The notes: generated by a model not told the origin, from the letters alone. A stretch of DNA of 64,000 nucleotides from Gammaproteobacteria bacterium (GCA_025350055.1 JANXYK010000057.1:35749-99748), one strand, 5' to 3'; shown: positions 1 through 7,748, numbered from the stretch's first letter. Numbers and translations are program-made.

Positions 1-582
1 CTCCCCACCGTCGTCATTGCGGACAAAAACGGCCGGCTGCTCCGCACGCGCCGACCATCGCAGCCACGTGTGCACACCGTCGTCCCAGACCGACTCAGGC
101 ATCAACGATGGCGATCCGCAATACCAATAGTCCGCGTTGTGCGTTCGCTCGGAGGAAGACATGTCCATCGCGGCCTGGACATCGTGGTTCGCATTGGAGG
201 TGCTCCCGAAACTGGGCGGATAGCTGAACCGCAGGGCATACATCGGGCCTTCATTGTGTCCGAGCGTCGTGTAATCGAATTGATACTGCCGTCGATTGGT
301 AAGCACGGTCAGATTGGTGGTCACCTGCGCCACTTTTGGCTTGATGAACAGATGATTGTCCTGCGCAAAGTACGCCAAAGCTGCGAGATCACCGGTTCCC
401 AGACCCATGAATACCTCGCCGCGTTCGAATTCGATGTCAATCTGGAATCCTGGCTGGCCGTGTAGCCGGAAGACGGCATCGGCGCTGTACTGCGCGGTTC
501 GCAATCGACTGTCGCTCGCCGCCCAGACGGGCGCGGCACCCAGAATGATCGCTATGCACACCGCCACCTGTGCCCCCGTCAT
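1..582 (-). CDS. virB9: VirB9/TrbG-type T4SS outer-membrane core protein (partial)
   Basis: VirB9 joins VirB7 and VirB10 in the outer-membrane core of a type IV secretion system. I read this frame directly from the reverse strand: 194 codons are open and the C-terminus lies beyond base 1. A signal-like N-terminus ends near VWAASDS. Two family hallmarks follow: HLFIKPK..TNLTVLTNRRQYQF, then NADYWY and VWDDGVHTWLRW followed by PAVFVRNDDG. The start ATG at 582 overlaps the virB8 stop by four bases (ATGA), so the two genes are translationally coupled. The family identity is firm. Only the missing 3' end is unknown; VirB10 and VirB11 would be expected beyond the window. Confidence 0.93.
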   Translation of the reverse strand, partial: MTGAQVAVCIAIILGAAPVWAASDSRLRTAQYSADAVFRLHGQPGFQIDIEFERGEVFMGLGTGDLAALAYFAQDNHLFIKPKVAQVTTNLTVLTNRRQYQFDYTTLGHNEGPMYALRFSYPPSFGSTSNANHDVQAAMDMSSSERTHNADYWYCGSPSLMPESVWDDGVHTWLRWSARAEQPAVFVRNDDGGE

Positions 583-1316
583 GATGACGCTCCTGCCGTA
601 GCCGCAACGGGCGGCTCAGAGGGCGATGCCGGCAGCACTTCCGGCTCCGAAGTCAGCCCCAACACCTTGAATCCCAGGGGATTAAAACTGCGTTTCTTGA
701 TATCGGCGGCGGGCTGCGCGTAGGCGTACTCGATCGATGCGATCCAATGGGTAATACGCGGTAGTGCTCCGTTGGCCGCTCGCTCCTCCTTCAGGTAGCG
801 CACCTGCGCCAGGTCATCGACACCGCTGGAGCGCTTGAAGAAGCTGACGGACAGCACCTGGGCACGCATCGTACTGCCATCACGATGCACATTCAGCGGC
901 GATAGCGGATTGCCTGTCGCCCATAGCGCACTCCAGTGCTGATTGCGCTGCGCCCCATTGAAGGCACCGCATTCCTCATAGTCACTCTCGGCTGTGTACG
1001 CACTAAAGCGTTCGCACACCGTCACATAGTGCGTCAGGAAATAGCGGGTGACTGTCAGTTCCACCGGAGCATCGGCGCGATAACCAGGCACGACATCCAC
1101 TACACCAGTGCTGCTATCGACCCGCACCACGAACGGTTCGACGTGTTTCAGCGGCATGAGCGCGAGCAACGCACCCGCGCAGGCGAGCGCGCATAGCCAT
1201 CCCGCCACGCCAACCAACCACGCCACGCGCGTTTCGCGACGGCAAACGGCCGACCGATCGAGATCCCATGCGCTGGCTTCCGCGCAGTATGCTTTCAGCG
1301 CGAGATCCGAGTTCAT
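579..1316 (-). CDS. virB8: VirB8 inner-membrane T4SS assembly protein
   Basis: This 245-residue protein has a short cytoplasmic N-terminus, one membrane segment (about residues 29-53, VAWLVGVAGWLCALACAGAL) and a periplasmic NTF2-like domain, the VirB8 plan. VirB8 nucleates the inner-membrane complex. Family-like blocks are FVVRVDSSTGVVDVVPGY, VTRYFLTHYV, and a C-terminal HWIASIEYAYAQP plus FNPLGFKV motif. The start at 1316 was chosen because the ATG overlaps the stop of the upstream small gene by ATGA and gives a normal VirB8 length. The same frame stays open further upstream, but that part is antisense shadow of virB6. The 3' end overlaps virB9 by four bases. Confidence 0.94.
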   Translation of the reverse strand: MNSDLALKAYCAEASAWDLDRSAVCRRETRVAWLVGVAGWLCALACAGALLALMPLKHVEPFVVRVDSSTGVVDVVPGYRADAPVELTVTRYFLTHYVTVCERFSAYTAESDYEECGAFNGAQRNQHWSALWATGNPLSPLNVHRDGSTMRAQVLSVSFFKRSSGVDDLAQVRYLKEERAANGALPRITHWIASIEYAYAQPAADIKKRSFNPLGFKVLGLTSEPEVLPASPSEPPVAATAGASS

Positions 1317-1492
1317 GGCCGGACCGCTGGTGCGGCCGGTGGTGCCGAGGTGGGCGGCTCGGCCGCCGGCGGCACGCGCGCCCGTGCCGTTGTCGCGACG
1401 TTTATGGGTCGCAACGCCGTCGAACACAGTGCGTCGTGCGTGGCGCAACCGCACTCCACGCCCAGCAGTCCCAACACAAGAATCAGCTTCAT
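1313..1492 (-). CDS. Small VirB7-position protein, proline-rich, possible lipoprotein
   Basis: A 59-residue frame lies exactly between virB6 and virB8, where virB7 normally sits. It begins MKLILVLGLLGVECGCATHD, a short hydrophobic leader followed by two cysteines, and ends in a Pro/Ala-rich tail (PPAAEPPTSAPPAAPAVRP). Its TGA is embedded in the virB8 start (ATGA). VirB7 is a small lipoprotein that pairs with VirB9, so position, size and leader support that role. The lipobox is poor: residues before the first Cys are G-V-E, and an acidic residue at -1 is atypical. It could instead be a TrbK-like or unrelated small envelope protein. Confidence 0.62.
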   Translation of the reverse strand: MKLILVLGLLGVECGCATHDALCSTALRPINVATTARARVPPAAEPPTSAPPAAPAVRP

Positions 1493-1534
1493 GAGCGCTC
1501 TCCGAACAATCTGGATTGAAATGTTTCCGGCCGT

Positions 1535-2500
1535 TCAGGCCGGCGTACCAGGCCGATCGACCAGGGATGCCTCGCTGGACCGCGGCACCCTGGATCGTGA
1601 CGCAAGCTTGTTGGCGATCAATCCCGCCAGTTGCGTCGTGCGCGCACTGCCGCGGGCGCGACTCCAGGACACCACTCGACTGATCGAGCTGTAGGAATTG
1701 AGCGTGACGCCGCCCGCCAGACCCGCGGCCAAGGGCATGATCTGACGCATGAACAGAAACACCAGAACCGACACCAGCACCATGTCGACGGCGTCCATGG
1801 TCAAGATAGCGCTGCCGCGCGCGGCGGTTTGTGCCGCATAGCTTGCCACCAACCGTAACAGCAGCGCAGCTGCGACCACGCTGAGAATCGTGATCAAGGC
1901 GTAGTTGACCAACTGCGCCAGCCACGCCGTGAACAACCGGCGGGAACTGTCGAACAGCAGCATGACGATGAAGAGTGGGCCGAGTGCCAACAACACCGAC
2001 TCTGCAATGCTCGACAGGGCGATCAGAAACATGGTGTATACGCACAGCAGCCCCACCATCAACCAGACCACCAATCCGGCCACCATGAAACCAAGCCCGG
2101 CGCCGGTGAGACCCACACTCCGATCCCACAGCTGCCCGGCCACCGCGCCGCCCTGGTCCCAGATAGCGTCGATGGTCTTGACCGGATCGGCAGCACCGAT
2201 GAGCACGGCGGCAAATTCGCTGGGAGCTCGGTAGAACGTATCCACGATCACGCTGTTGTACAGCCACAGGCGCAATCCGACTCCCAACACCAGAGCCAGC
2301 AGCACAATCCGCTTCACACCATCAAGCAGAGGTTCTTCGCTGCGGCCGCTCATCTGCAGGTAACCCCACGCCATCACGTATAGCGTCCCCAGCACCAGCA
2401 CCGGGGGTTCGATGGCCTGAGCTACCCGCACGGTCAAATCACCGATGTAGCCGTTGAGCTGCGCATTCATCCAGGTCCAGAAGGTCTGAAAGAATCCCAT
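1535..2500 (-). CDS. virB6: VirB6/TrbL-type T4SS polytopic membrane protein
   Basis: VirB6 is the polytopic inner-membrane component that helps move the substrate through the T4SS. The 321-residue product has several hydrophobic segments (for example AIEPPVLVLGTLYVMAWGYL, a block around residues 145-175, ALITILSVVAAALLLRL and VLVSVLVFLFMRQIMPLAAG) and a polar C-terminal tail rich in Arg/Ser, as in VirB6. The start at 2500 (MGFFQTFWTW) was chosen over an upstream in-frame start because a GAGGT site lies just before it and the extra 25 residues are polar and unlike the family. It sits between virB5 and the virB7-like gene, in the classical order. Confidence 0.9.
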   Translation of the reverse strand: MGFFQTFWTWMNAQLNGYIGDLTVRVAQAIEPPVLVLGTLYVMAWGYLQMSGRSEEPLLDGVKRIVLLALVLGVGLRLWLYNSVIVDTFYRAPSEFAAVLIGAADPVKTIDAIWDQGGAVAGQLWDRSVGLTGAGLGFMVAGLVVWLMVGLLCVYTMFLIALSSIAESVLLALGPLFIVMLLFDSSRRLFTAWLAQLVNYALITILSVVAAALLLRLVASYAAQTAARGSAILTMDAVDMVLVSVLVFLFMRQIMPLAAGLAGGVTLNSYSSISRVVSWSRARGSARTTQLAGLIANKLASRSRVPRSSEASLVDRPGTPA

Positions 2501-2532
2501 GTGCGTACCTCTCGATCGTCCCAGGAGTGCGG

Positions 2533-3249
2533 CTATGGAGTCGGTCGAAAACGGGTGTCGAACTGACCTTGCCATGCCAGGGACTGCTCCCGCTCATGGG
2601 CCTCGGAAGCCCAACGATTGGCTTGCGAGGCCTGGTACAACACCTGCAACTTGGTTTGTTCGTTCTGCAGCATGTTCTGCTCGGCGCCGATGCGTGCCTG
2701 CAAGTCCAGCACCGCCTTCTGGTCAGTCGCACCGTGGATCGCATCAATGAGCTGCTGCAACGCTGCAAAACGCTCGCTGGTCGCGGCCAGCGCTGCACGA
2801 GCCACAACCTGTGCTAGTGCGGCGGCGCTGCGATCAGCACCGATCAGACGTTGCATTGCGGGAGTCAGCCCTGCAAGGCGTGACGGCGACAAGGCGGCAA
2901 TCTGTTTGGCAGCAGCCTGCACTTGCGTGCTCAGCGTGCTGCCACGCCCACCAGAGTCCGCCCCCTGCAACAGCTGATCGAGCTCGCTCCAGTCCTTCGG
3001 CAGGTAGTTGCGGGTTACGCCGGTCAGCAGCCGCTCCATGCCGCGGGGGCCCGAGATCGACTGAAATTCATGTTGCGCCTGCGCCAGATGATCATGTGCC
3101 GTTGCCAGCTGCGCTTCCAATACCTGCGCTTGCGCCAGCATTTGAGAGATATTGGCGGCATCTATAACCGCGAACTGCGCCCGCGCCAGCGGTGCCACTG
3201 ATACCGCAATCAGGAATACCAGAGTGCGCCATATCGTTGTAGTCTCCAT
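2533..3249 (-). CDS. virB5: VirB5/TrbJ-type pilus-tip protein
   Basis: The 238-residue protein has a cleavable signal peptide (TLVFLIAVSVAPLARAQFAV). A long alpha-helical, Gln/Ala-rich body follows (MLAQAQVLEAQLATAHDHLA; a later coiled region around residues 160-210), typical of VirB5, a minor pilus component exposed at the pilus tip. A GAGGTCTCCTT-type site precedes the ATG at 3249. It lies between virB4 and virB6 with gaps of about 30 bp, as expected of a single transcript. VirB5 proteins diverge strongly, so the assignment relies on the signal peptide, helical character and gene order together. Confidence 0.85.
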   Translation of the reverse strand: METTTIWRTLVFLIAVSVAPLARAQFAVIDAANISQMLAQAQVLEAQLATAHDHLAQAQHEFQSISGPRGMERLLTGVTRNYLPKDWSELDQLLQGADSGGRGSTLSTQVQAAAKQIAALSPSRLAGLTPAMQRLIGADRSAAALAQVVARAALAATSERFAALQQLIDAIHGATDQKAVLDLQARIGAEQNMLQNEQTKLQVLYQASQANRWASEAHEREQSLAWQGQFDTRFRPTP

Positions 3250-3282
3250 TGAGGTCTCCTTGTCGGGTTGGATAAGAACTCA

Positions 3283-5733
3283 TTACGCATCGGCGTTGCC
3301 CAGAAACGCGGGCAGCCACGTACCAGGATCGGTACCGAATCGGGCCATAGCCTGGTGCATCTTCTCGACGGTGCTGCGCCGTCCGGCCAGCACTGACAGT
3401 TCAGCGTCGAAGCCCTTCAGGTCCAGTTCGCAAACGACACTTGCGTGCCCCTGCTTGACCAGAAACTGACGTGCACCAGGATTGAGCCGTTCCTTGATGA
3501 GCCGGAATTCGCGCTCACTGAGTCCAAGCTGATCAACGTACTCGGAGGCGCTGGCATCCGGATTTGGAAAGAACACTTTGGTAGCCGTCTGCTCGACGAC
3601 GGTGCGACAGATATCGCTCACGAGCACATCGCTAGTGCTCTGGGTTGCAAAGCACATGGCGCCGTTGAGTTTGCGCCAGGTCTTGGGTCCATCCTTGGCG
3701 AAATCCGTGAACGCGGGATCCGCCAGCAACCGCCAGAATTCGTCCAGCCAGCAGACCATGCGGCGACCATCCAGCAGCTGACGGATCAGGTGGAACAGAT
3801 ACAGCGTCAGCGGTGCACGCGTGACGGAATTGTTCAGGAAGTCGCTGACGTCTATGCCCATCAACGTGCCAGCGCCCATTCGATCCGATAGTGTGTCAAC
3901 GCGATTGTCAAAGACCCAGGCGTAGGCACCGTGGGTCCGCTCGCACCACGGCGCCAGCCTGGTGTGCAAGCCATCTACCGCCGTAGCATCCAGGAACTCG
4001 ATAAGCATCGAGAGCCGGCGAGATTCCGGATCCAGCGCCAGAACTCCTCGCAGAGCCTGATCAATCTCAACTTGCTCGCGCGCTGAGAGTTGGCCGCCTC
4101 GCGGCGGCCGCAAGAGCGCATGCAGCCATTGCTTCAGGAACTCGACATGAACGGGGGTTGCTGGCAACTGCAAGGGATTGAGTCCCGAGGCCACCCCATC
4201 GGGCAAGGCGAGATACTCGCCGCCCAAGGCCCGCACCAGGATTTCCAGCCCACGATCCTTGTCAATGATGACCTGGGTCGCTCCGGCTCGATACAACATG
4301 GCCACCATGAAGCCCACGAAGACGGTCTTGCCAGAGCCCGTCGGTCCGCAAATGAGAGTATGTCCCGTGTCCTTCCTGCTGCCGCCGTCAACTTCGGCCG
4401 GATCGCTGGCATGCAAGGAGAAGTGATAGGGGGAATGCGCACTGGTCATGAGCAGCGCGAGCGCATCGCCCCAGTGGTTGTCGACTGCACGTCCGCACGG
4501 ATAGTTGTGCGACGCGGCCATCGCGGCAAAATTGCGCGATGTGATGGGCGCCTTGCGCGGCCGAAAGTGGCTGTTCCCGGGAAACTGGGCCCAGAACGCC
4601 GCCTCCAGCGCCAGATCTTCGCGCGCGACAGTCATGCCGGTCTCGGCCAATGCGTTGCGGGCCGCAGCCAGACGTGCGTTCAGTTCGCGTAGTGCGGCGC
4701 CAACACCATCCGTGCTCGCCGACCCCGGGACCTCCGCAATTACCTGCAATGAGAGATGATGATCCCCCATGACAAAGTCATTGCTGGCCAGTGAATCCAG
4801 GGCGGAGCTTAGCGCCTCGGCCTGAGACAAGGCGAAATCCCCTGAATTGGCCAGGCGATGGATTTGCCGTTGCAATAGTCCCTGGCTCGTTGCCCGGCTC
4901 AAAAACGTGAAGGACTGGGTCAGGACAAGTGGAAATGGCAGTGACAGTAGTCGATCGAACACTCCCACTGCGCTGGCGGCTGGGTACTCCTTGATACCCA
5001 GCATTGCACCGATGCGAGTGGCTGCGGGCATCCGGTATTCGATGACTTCGCTGCCAAACAACATCCGGCTCGTCACCATGGCCTGGCTGAGCGGCCCCCT
5101 GGGTAGTGGCATCGGCTGCCATTCGCCGTTCGCCAGTAACGCCAGAAACTCCACGAGCGAAGAACACCACGTACCATTGCGTTGATACGCGCCCAGTTCT
5201 TCAGGCTCGTGCAGCGCCAGTGCTGCACTTATAAACTGTGCGGTGCGCCCGCAGGCTTCCAGCGCTTCTGCATCCTGCCGGTCGGAGGGGGTAGTGCCCA
5301 TCTTCTTGAGCGCCTGCGCAGCTACGGAGCTGCCTATATCCGTGGTAGGGCGGTAGAGCACCGACAAATACAGTTCATTGACCATGAGGGATTCATCCGC
5401 AAGTCGGCGTCGATAGCGGCGATGCAGATGTTCGGCGAAGTTGTTCGCTTCACCTAGGGCAACAGAGCCGGACAGTCGGCGCCTTATGAGATGCGTCCAC
5501 AACGCAAGATTCGGGGAAGCGATGTTTCTCCACAACGCATTGAGCCGCTCATGCCAATCGTTGAGCACGACATCATCCACGGTCTCAAAACTGACGCCGC
5601 CCAGGCGCAAGGACTGCAGGTACTGGCCGGACGACGTCTTGATCAGGTTGGGTGCGACGTGAGCGACATAGGGCAGCTGCGTCGCCGCTGCCGCTTCCTG
5701 CCCGAAAGTCGCTTTGCGCCGGGAGCTCAACAT
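3283..5733 (-). CDS. virB4: VirB4 T4SS ATPase
   Basis: VirB4 is the large ATPase that powers pilus biogenesis and substrate transfer. The 816-residue product has the N-terminal VirB4 domain and a C-terminal RecA-like motor. Walker A is GPTGSGKTVFVGF at about residues 463-470, and Walker B is RMVCWLDEFWRLL at about 659-667. The block FATQSTSDVL, typical of VirB4 after Walker B, is also present. Two in-frame starts exist, 5748 and 5733. I prefer 5733 because ATGTTGA there contains the virB3 stop, a coupled arrangement; neither has a good ribosome site. Length is normal for the family (about 800). Confidence 0.95.
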   Translation of the reverse strand: MLSSRRKATFGQEAAAATQLPYVAHVAPNLIKTSSGQYLQSLRLGGVSFETVDDVVLNDWHERLNALWRNIASPNLALWTHLIRRRLSGSVALGEANNFAEHLHRRYRRRLADESLMVNELYLSVLYRPTTDIGSSVAAQALKKMGTTPSDRQDAEALEACGRTAQFISAALALHEPEELGAYQRNGTWCSSLVEFLALLANGEWQPMPLPRGPLSQAMVTSRMLFGSEVIEYRMPAATRIGAMLGIKEYPAASAVGVFDRLLSLPFPLVLTQSFTFLSRATSQGLLQRQIHRLANSGDFALSQAEALSSALDSLASNDFVMGDHHLSLQVIAEVPGSASTDGVGAALRELNARLAAARNALAETGMTVAREDLALEAAFWAQFPGNSHFRPRKAPITSRNFAAMAASHNYPCGRAVDNHWGDALALLMTSAHSPYHFSLHASDPAEVDGGSRKDTGHTLICGPTGSGKTVFVGFMVAMLYRAGATQVIIDKDRGLEILVRALGGEYLALPDGVASGLNPLQLPATPVHVEFLKQWLHALLRPPRGGQLSAREQVEIDQALRGVLALDPESRRLSMLIEFLDATAVDGLHTRLAPWCERTHGAYAWVFDNRVDTLSDRMGAGTLMGIDVSDFLNNSVTRAPLTLYLFHLIRQLLDGRRMVCWLDEFWRLLADPAFTDFAKDGPKTWRKLNGAMCFATQSTSDVLVSDICRTVVEQTATKVFFPNPDASASEYVDQLGLSEREFRLIKERLNPGARQFLVKQGHASVVCELDLKGFDAELSVLAGRRSTVEKMHQAMARFGTDPGTWLPAFLGNADA

Positions 5734-6104
5734 ACGGGCGGCGCACACTGGCGGCTTCGTCGTCCACGGCGATTGACCGGAAGCATGCTCAACGGGCTAT
5801 AGCTGCTCGCCCGCCAGTACCAGTAGCTGGTCAACAAGGCGGGAAGCCGCGTACGAAACCACAACAGCAGCAGGTCAAAACACCTGGGATCACGGGCACA
5901 CAGCAACACACAAACACCATGTATGGGCACACACACCAAGAGCGTCAGCAGGTTGCGCGTCAGCAGGAACGCCTCCATAGTGAACATCATGTTCGCCAGC
6001 AGCGAGGCGTAACTGACGCCCCAGCGCATCGGTGGCCGCGTGGCACCTACAAACAGCGGCTCGGAAATCACACCCCCATTGCGCTTTCTGGATTCCATGG
6101 TCAT
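5727..6104 (-). CDS. virB3: VirB3 T4SS inner-membrane protein
   Basis: VirB3 is a small inner-membrane subunit that works with VirB4. The 125-residue frame starts MTMESRKRNGGVISEPLFVG and has the family's short N-terminus. This is followed by a paired hydrophobic region (MRWGVSYASLLANMMFTME and LLTLLVCVPIHGVCVLLCA) and then DPRCFDLLLLWFRTR, matching the conserved D-P-R/F block of VirB3. The basic tail is slightly longer than usual. An alternative start two codons downstream (6098) is equally possible. It begins 7 bp after virB2 and its stop overlaps the virB4 start. Confidence 0.86.
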   Translation of the reverse strand: MTMESRKRNGGVISEPLFVGATRPPMRWGVSYASLLANMMFTMEAFLLTRNLLTLLVCVPIHGVCVLLCARDPRCFDLLLLWFRTRLPALLTSYWYWRASSYSPLSMLPVNRRGRRSRQCAPPVC

Positions 6105-6111
6105 GCCAGGG

Positions 6112-6393
6112 CTACACAGCGAACATGCCGCGAATCCAGGTGACGATCTGCGGCGCGCCAAAGGCAATGGCAATCCCGAACAGTGCTCCCAGGCACCATC
6201 CCCACGAGACGCGCGACGCCATTGCCATGGCCCCGAGCACCATCACCAGAATGATGGCCAGTGGCGTCAGCCACGCCAGAATATTGGACTGCAGCGACGT
6301 CATGCCCGTCATGAACGGTGACGCTTGTGCAGCAGCTACTCCCGGCAGCACAAACAACCCTACGAGTTCACCGACAGTGCGCACCCTGTTCAT
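6112..6393 (-). CDS. virB2: VirB2-type pilin
   Basis: VirB2 is the major pilin. The 93-residue precursor has a leader ending near PGVAAAQA, a short loop, and two long hydrophobic helices (SNILAWLTPLAIILVMVLGA and WGWCLGALFGIAIAFGAPQI) separated by a basic turn (MASRVSWG), which is the standard VirB2 hairpin. It is the first gene of the virB run and follows ssb by 8 bp, so ssb may lie on the same transcript. Assignment rests on topology and position, because pilins conserve little sequence. Confidence 0.85.
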   Translation of the reverse strand: MNRVRTVGELVGLFVLPGVAAAQASPFMTGMTSLQSNILAWLTPLAIILVMVLGAMAMASRVSWGWCLGALFGIAIAFGAPQIVTWIRGMFAV

Positions 6394-6401
6394 GGCGATC
6401 C

Positions 6402-6797
6402 TCAGGCTTCCACAGCCTGAAAGGCGTGATGCTCGGAGCGCCGGCCATCCAGCTCATCGCGCTTCACCTTGCCAGGCGCTCCGAAGCGGAAGCCCTGCAC
6501 GACATACGAGTAGTCGTATTGCTTCTCGCCCTGTTTGTCAGTCCAATTGTTGGCGCGTATGCGTGCGTCTAGGATCAACTGATCGCCCTTGCGGGCGTTC
6601 TTGGCAATCGCCTCGCCCAGCGCGCCAAAGGCTACAAACCAGAGACTTGTAGTTACTTCCCGAGCACCTCCATCCTCGTCCTTGCCAGCATAGTCATTTC
6701 CGACCAGACAGAAGCGCGTATAGGCCACCTCCCCCTTGTCGAGGCTCTCGGGTTCTTTGGCAAGATTGCCGATAGCGGTGAGCGTGAAACTGTTCAT
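6402..6797 (-). CDS. ssb: Single-stranded DNA-binding protein, mobile-element type
   Basis: The 131-residue protein is an OB-fold SSB: MNSFTLTAIGNLAKEPE at the N-terminus, VTTSLWFVAFGALGEAIAKN in the core, and KGDQLILDARIRANNWTDKQ then YSYVVQGFRF in later strands. Chromosomal SSBs end in an acidic tip of the DDDIPF kind that recruits repair proteins. This one ends HHAFQAVEA and has no such tip, a trait common in plasmid and conjugative-element SSBs. An AGGGGA site precedes the ATG. It would coat the single strand received or made during conjugation. It is the most upstream gene of the virB-strand operon. Confidence 0.93.
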   Translation of the reverse strand: MNSFTLTAIGNLAKEPESLDKGEVAYTRFCLVGNDYAGKDEDGGAREVTTSLWFVAFGALGEAIAKNARKGDQLILDARIRANNWTDKQGEKQYDYSYVVQGFRFGAPGKVKRDELDGRRSEHHAFQAVEA

Positions 6798-6939
6798 GGG
6801 TATCCCCTGGTAGTTGACGGTGTGGGTAACAGAGCATCATTGCTCGATGGCAAGTCTGCGCACTTCACCGCACGAGAGGTAGCAAGCAATCTGACGACTT
6901 TGACCAGAAATTCATTGCGCGCTTGGCGCTGCCTTGCAA

Positions 6940-6967
6940 TGCGTCGACAATGACCCGGTACGACGCA
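6940..6967. promoter_or_regulatory. Inverted repeat in the ssb / small-ORF divergent gap
   Basis: The 204-bp gap between ssb (leftward) and the small ORF at 7002 (rightward) holds a dyad, TGCGTCG (6940-6946) and CGACGCA (6961-6967), with a 14-nt spacer. Perfect seven-base arms in a divergent promoter region suggest an operator for an element-encoded regulator, but no regulator gene is visible here. I see no convincing -35/-10 pair in the rest of the gap. Confidence 0.35.
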
Positions 6968-7001
6968 GACATATCTGCGGATCGAGCAGGAGGAGCGCGA
7001 C

Positions 7002-7205
7002 ATGGTTGAAGGCACAATCGAGGAATGCATCGACAAACTCGATGCGTTCATGGAGACATTAAACAAATTCCCGGAGCCTGTGCTGGCCCTGGCTATGCGC
7101 GTGCACGTAACCGCATTGCTACGTGCGCTCCTTGAAGCGCAAACGCTGACTGAAGCGCAAGTGCGCGACTATCTCAGCGAACTCACTAGCGATGTCTTTG
7201 CCTGA
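7002..7205 (+). CDS. Small conserved-looking helical protein, unknown function
   Basis: This 67-residue ORF starts MVEGTIEECIDKLDAFME after a strong ribosome site (GGAGGAG, 7 bases before the ATG at 7002), which argues that it is translated. The product is short and mostly helical: an acidic amphipathic N-terminal helix, a hydrophobic stretch PVLALAMRVHVTALLRALLE, and a C-terminal AQVRDYLSELTSDVFA. There is no membrane segment or signal peptide. It reads away from the ssb-virB operon. I do not recognise the family. Size and position suggest an accessory protein of the conjugative element, but no function can be claimed. Confidence 0.6.
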   Translation: MVEGTIEECIDKLDAFMETLNKFPEPVLALAMRVHVTALLRALLEAQTLTEAQVRDYLSELTSDVFA

Positions 7206-7333
7206 GCCTTATCTGGCGCCCCGGTGACGCGGCTCGCGATGCCACAAGACATTCGTCAGCCACCAGGAACTCGACGATACCCCGCAACTGGGCAATGCCG
7301 CGCCTGGTGTTAGAGATCCCACCTTTCTACATC

Positions 7334-7352
7334 TGTCCTTCTCATAGGGACA
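7334..7352. promoter_or_regulatory. TGTCC-type palindrome, copy 1
   Basis: The 19-bp site TGTCCTTCTCATAGGGACA has arms TGTCC(C/T)T / A(G/A)GGACA around a short centre. A near-identical site starts exactly 33 bp further on, about three helical turns, so both would face the same side of the DNA. Both lie just upstream of the ATPase remnant at 7403. The arrangement looks like a dimeric repressor operator. The binding protein is not encoded in the window. Confidence 0.5.
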
Positions 7353-7366
7353 GCTTTACGAGATAG

Positions 7367-7385
7367 TGTCCTTCCTTAAGGGACA
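7367..7385. promoter_or_regulatory. TGTCC-type palindrome, copy 2
   Basis: The second 19-bp site, TGTCCTTCCTTAAGGGACA, is identical to copy 1 in both outer arms. It ends 17 bp before the start codon of the ATPase remnant. At that position a bound protein would block transcription or translation initiation. See copy 1 for the spacing argument. Confidence 0.5.
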
Positions 7386-7402
7386 CGATTGGAACACTGC
7401 CA

Positions 7403-7690
7403 ATGTCGCTTCATCCCATTCTGGAGGAGAAGCTCAACGCCGCGCTGGGGCCAACTCAGGTGGCTGGATTGACTCGCCGCGACGCCACCTTGCCAAAACT
7501 GTCCGGCAAGGCGCACGCGGTCACGGGCATGCGTCGTTCCGGCAAGACTACGCATGCCGCCGCGCAAACCACCCCGAAGCTGCCGGCTACACTTTTGGTA
7601 CTGACGCAAGAGCAGGTTATCGCATTGGGCGATCAACCCGTTCGCGTACGCCCCGCCTACGAATGGATGCTCACCGAAAGCGCCGCTTGA
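7403..7690 (+). pseudogene. Internally deleted AAA (DUF4143-type) ATPase remnant
   Basis: The 95-residue frame joins two ends of one known protein type. Residues 1-50 match the start of predicted ATPases of the AAA_14/DUF4143 group: RRDATLPKLSGKA, then a P-loop-like VTGMRRSGKTT. Residues from about 58 (KLPATLLVLTQEQ, VRVRPAYEWML) resemble the very end of the same proteins, which usually close with an L-x-L-T-x-E strand and V-x-P-x-W/Y-x-W-L-L. Full-length members are about 400 residues, so about 300 are missing with the frame preserved. The product would keep Walker A but lose Walker B, sensor and the DUF4143 domain. Recognition of both ends is from memory of the family. Confidence 0.6.
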
Positions 7691-7748
7691 TCAGGCTGTC
7701 GTGACTCCGTCGCGACGTGATGCGCAAGTCAGTGTCGCGGTCTCTTAC

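Noticed and set aside
70..465. Rightward 131-codon frame
   Set aside because: It is antisense to virB9, whose reverse-strand translation shows clear family motifs. No ribosome site is present.
1317..2267. Long upstream extension of the virB8 frame (about 317 codons)
   Set aside because: Low-complexity Arg/Gly-rich text antiphase to virB6. VirB8 proper begins at 1316 with an ATGA overlap.
7261..7309. CACCAGG / CCTGGTG inverted repeat
   Set aside because: Seven-base arms with a 35-base loop are expected by chance in GC-rich DNA; no associated signal.
7366..7704. 112-codon frame overlapping the ATPase remnant
   Set aside because: Another frame of the same DNA without family resemblance; the 7403 frame carries recognisable ATPase ends.
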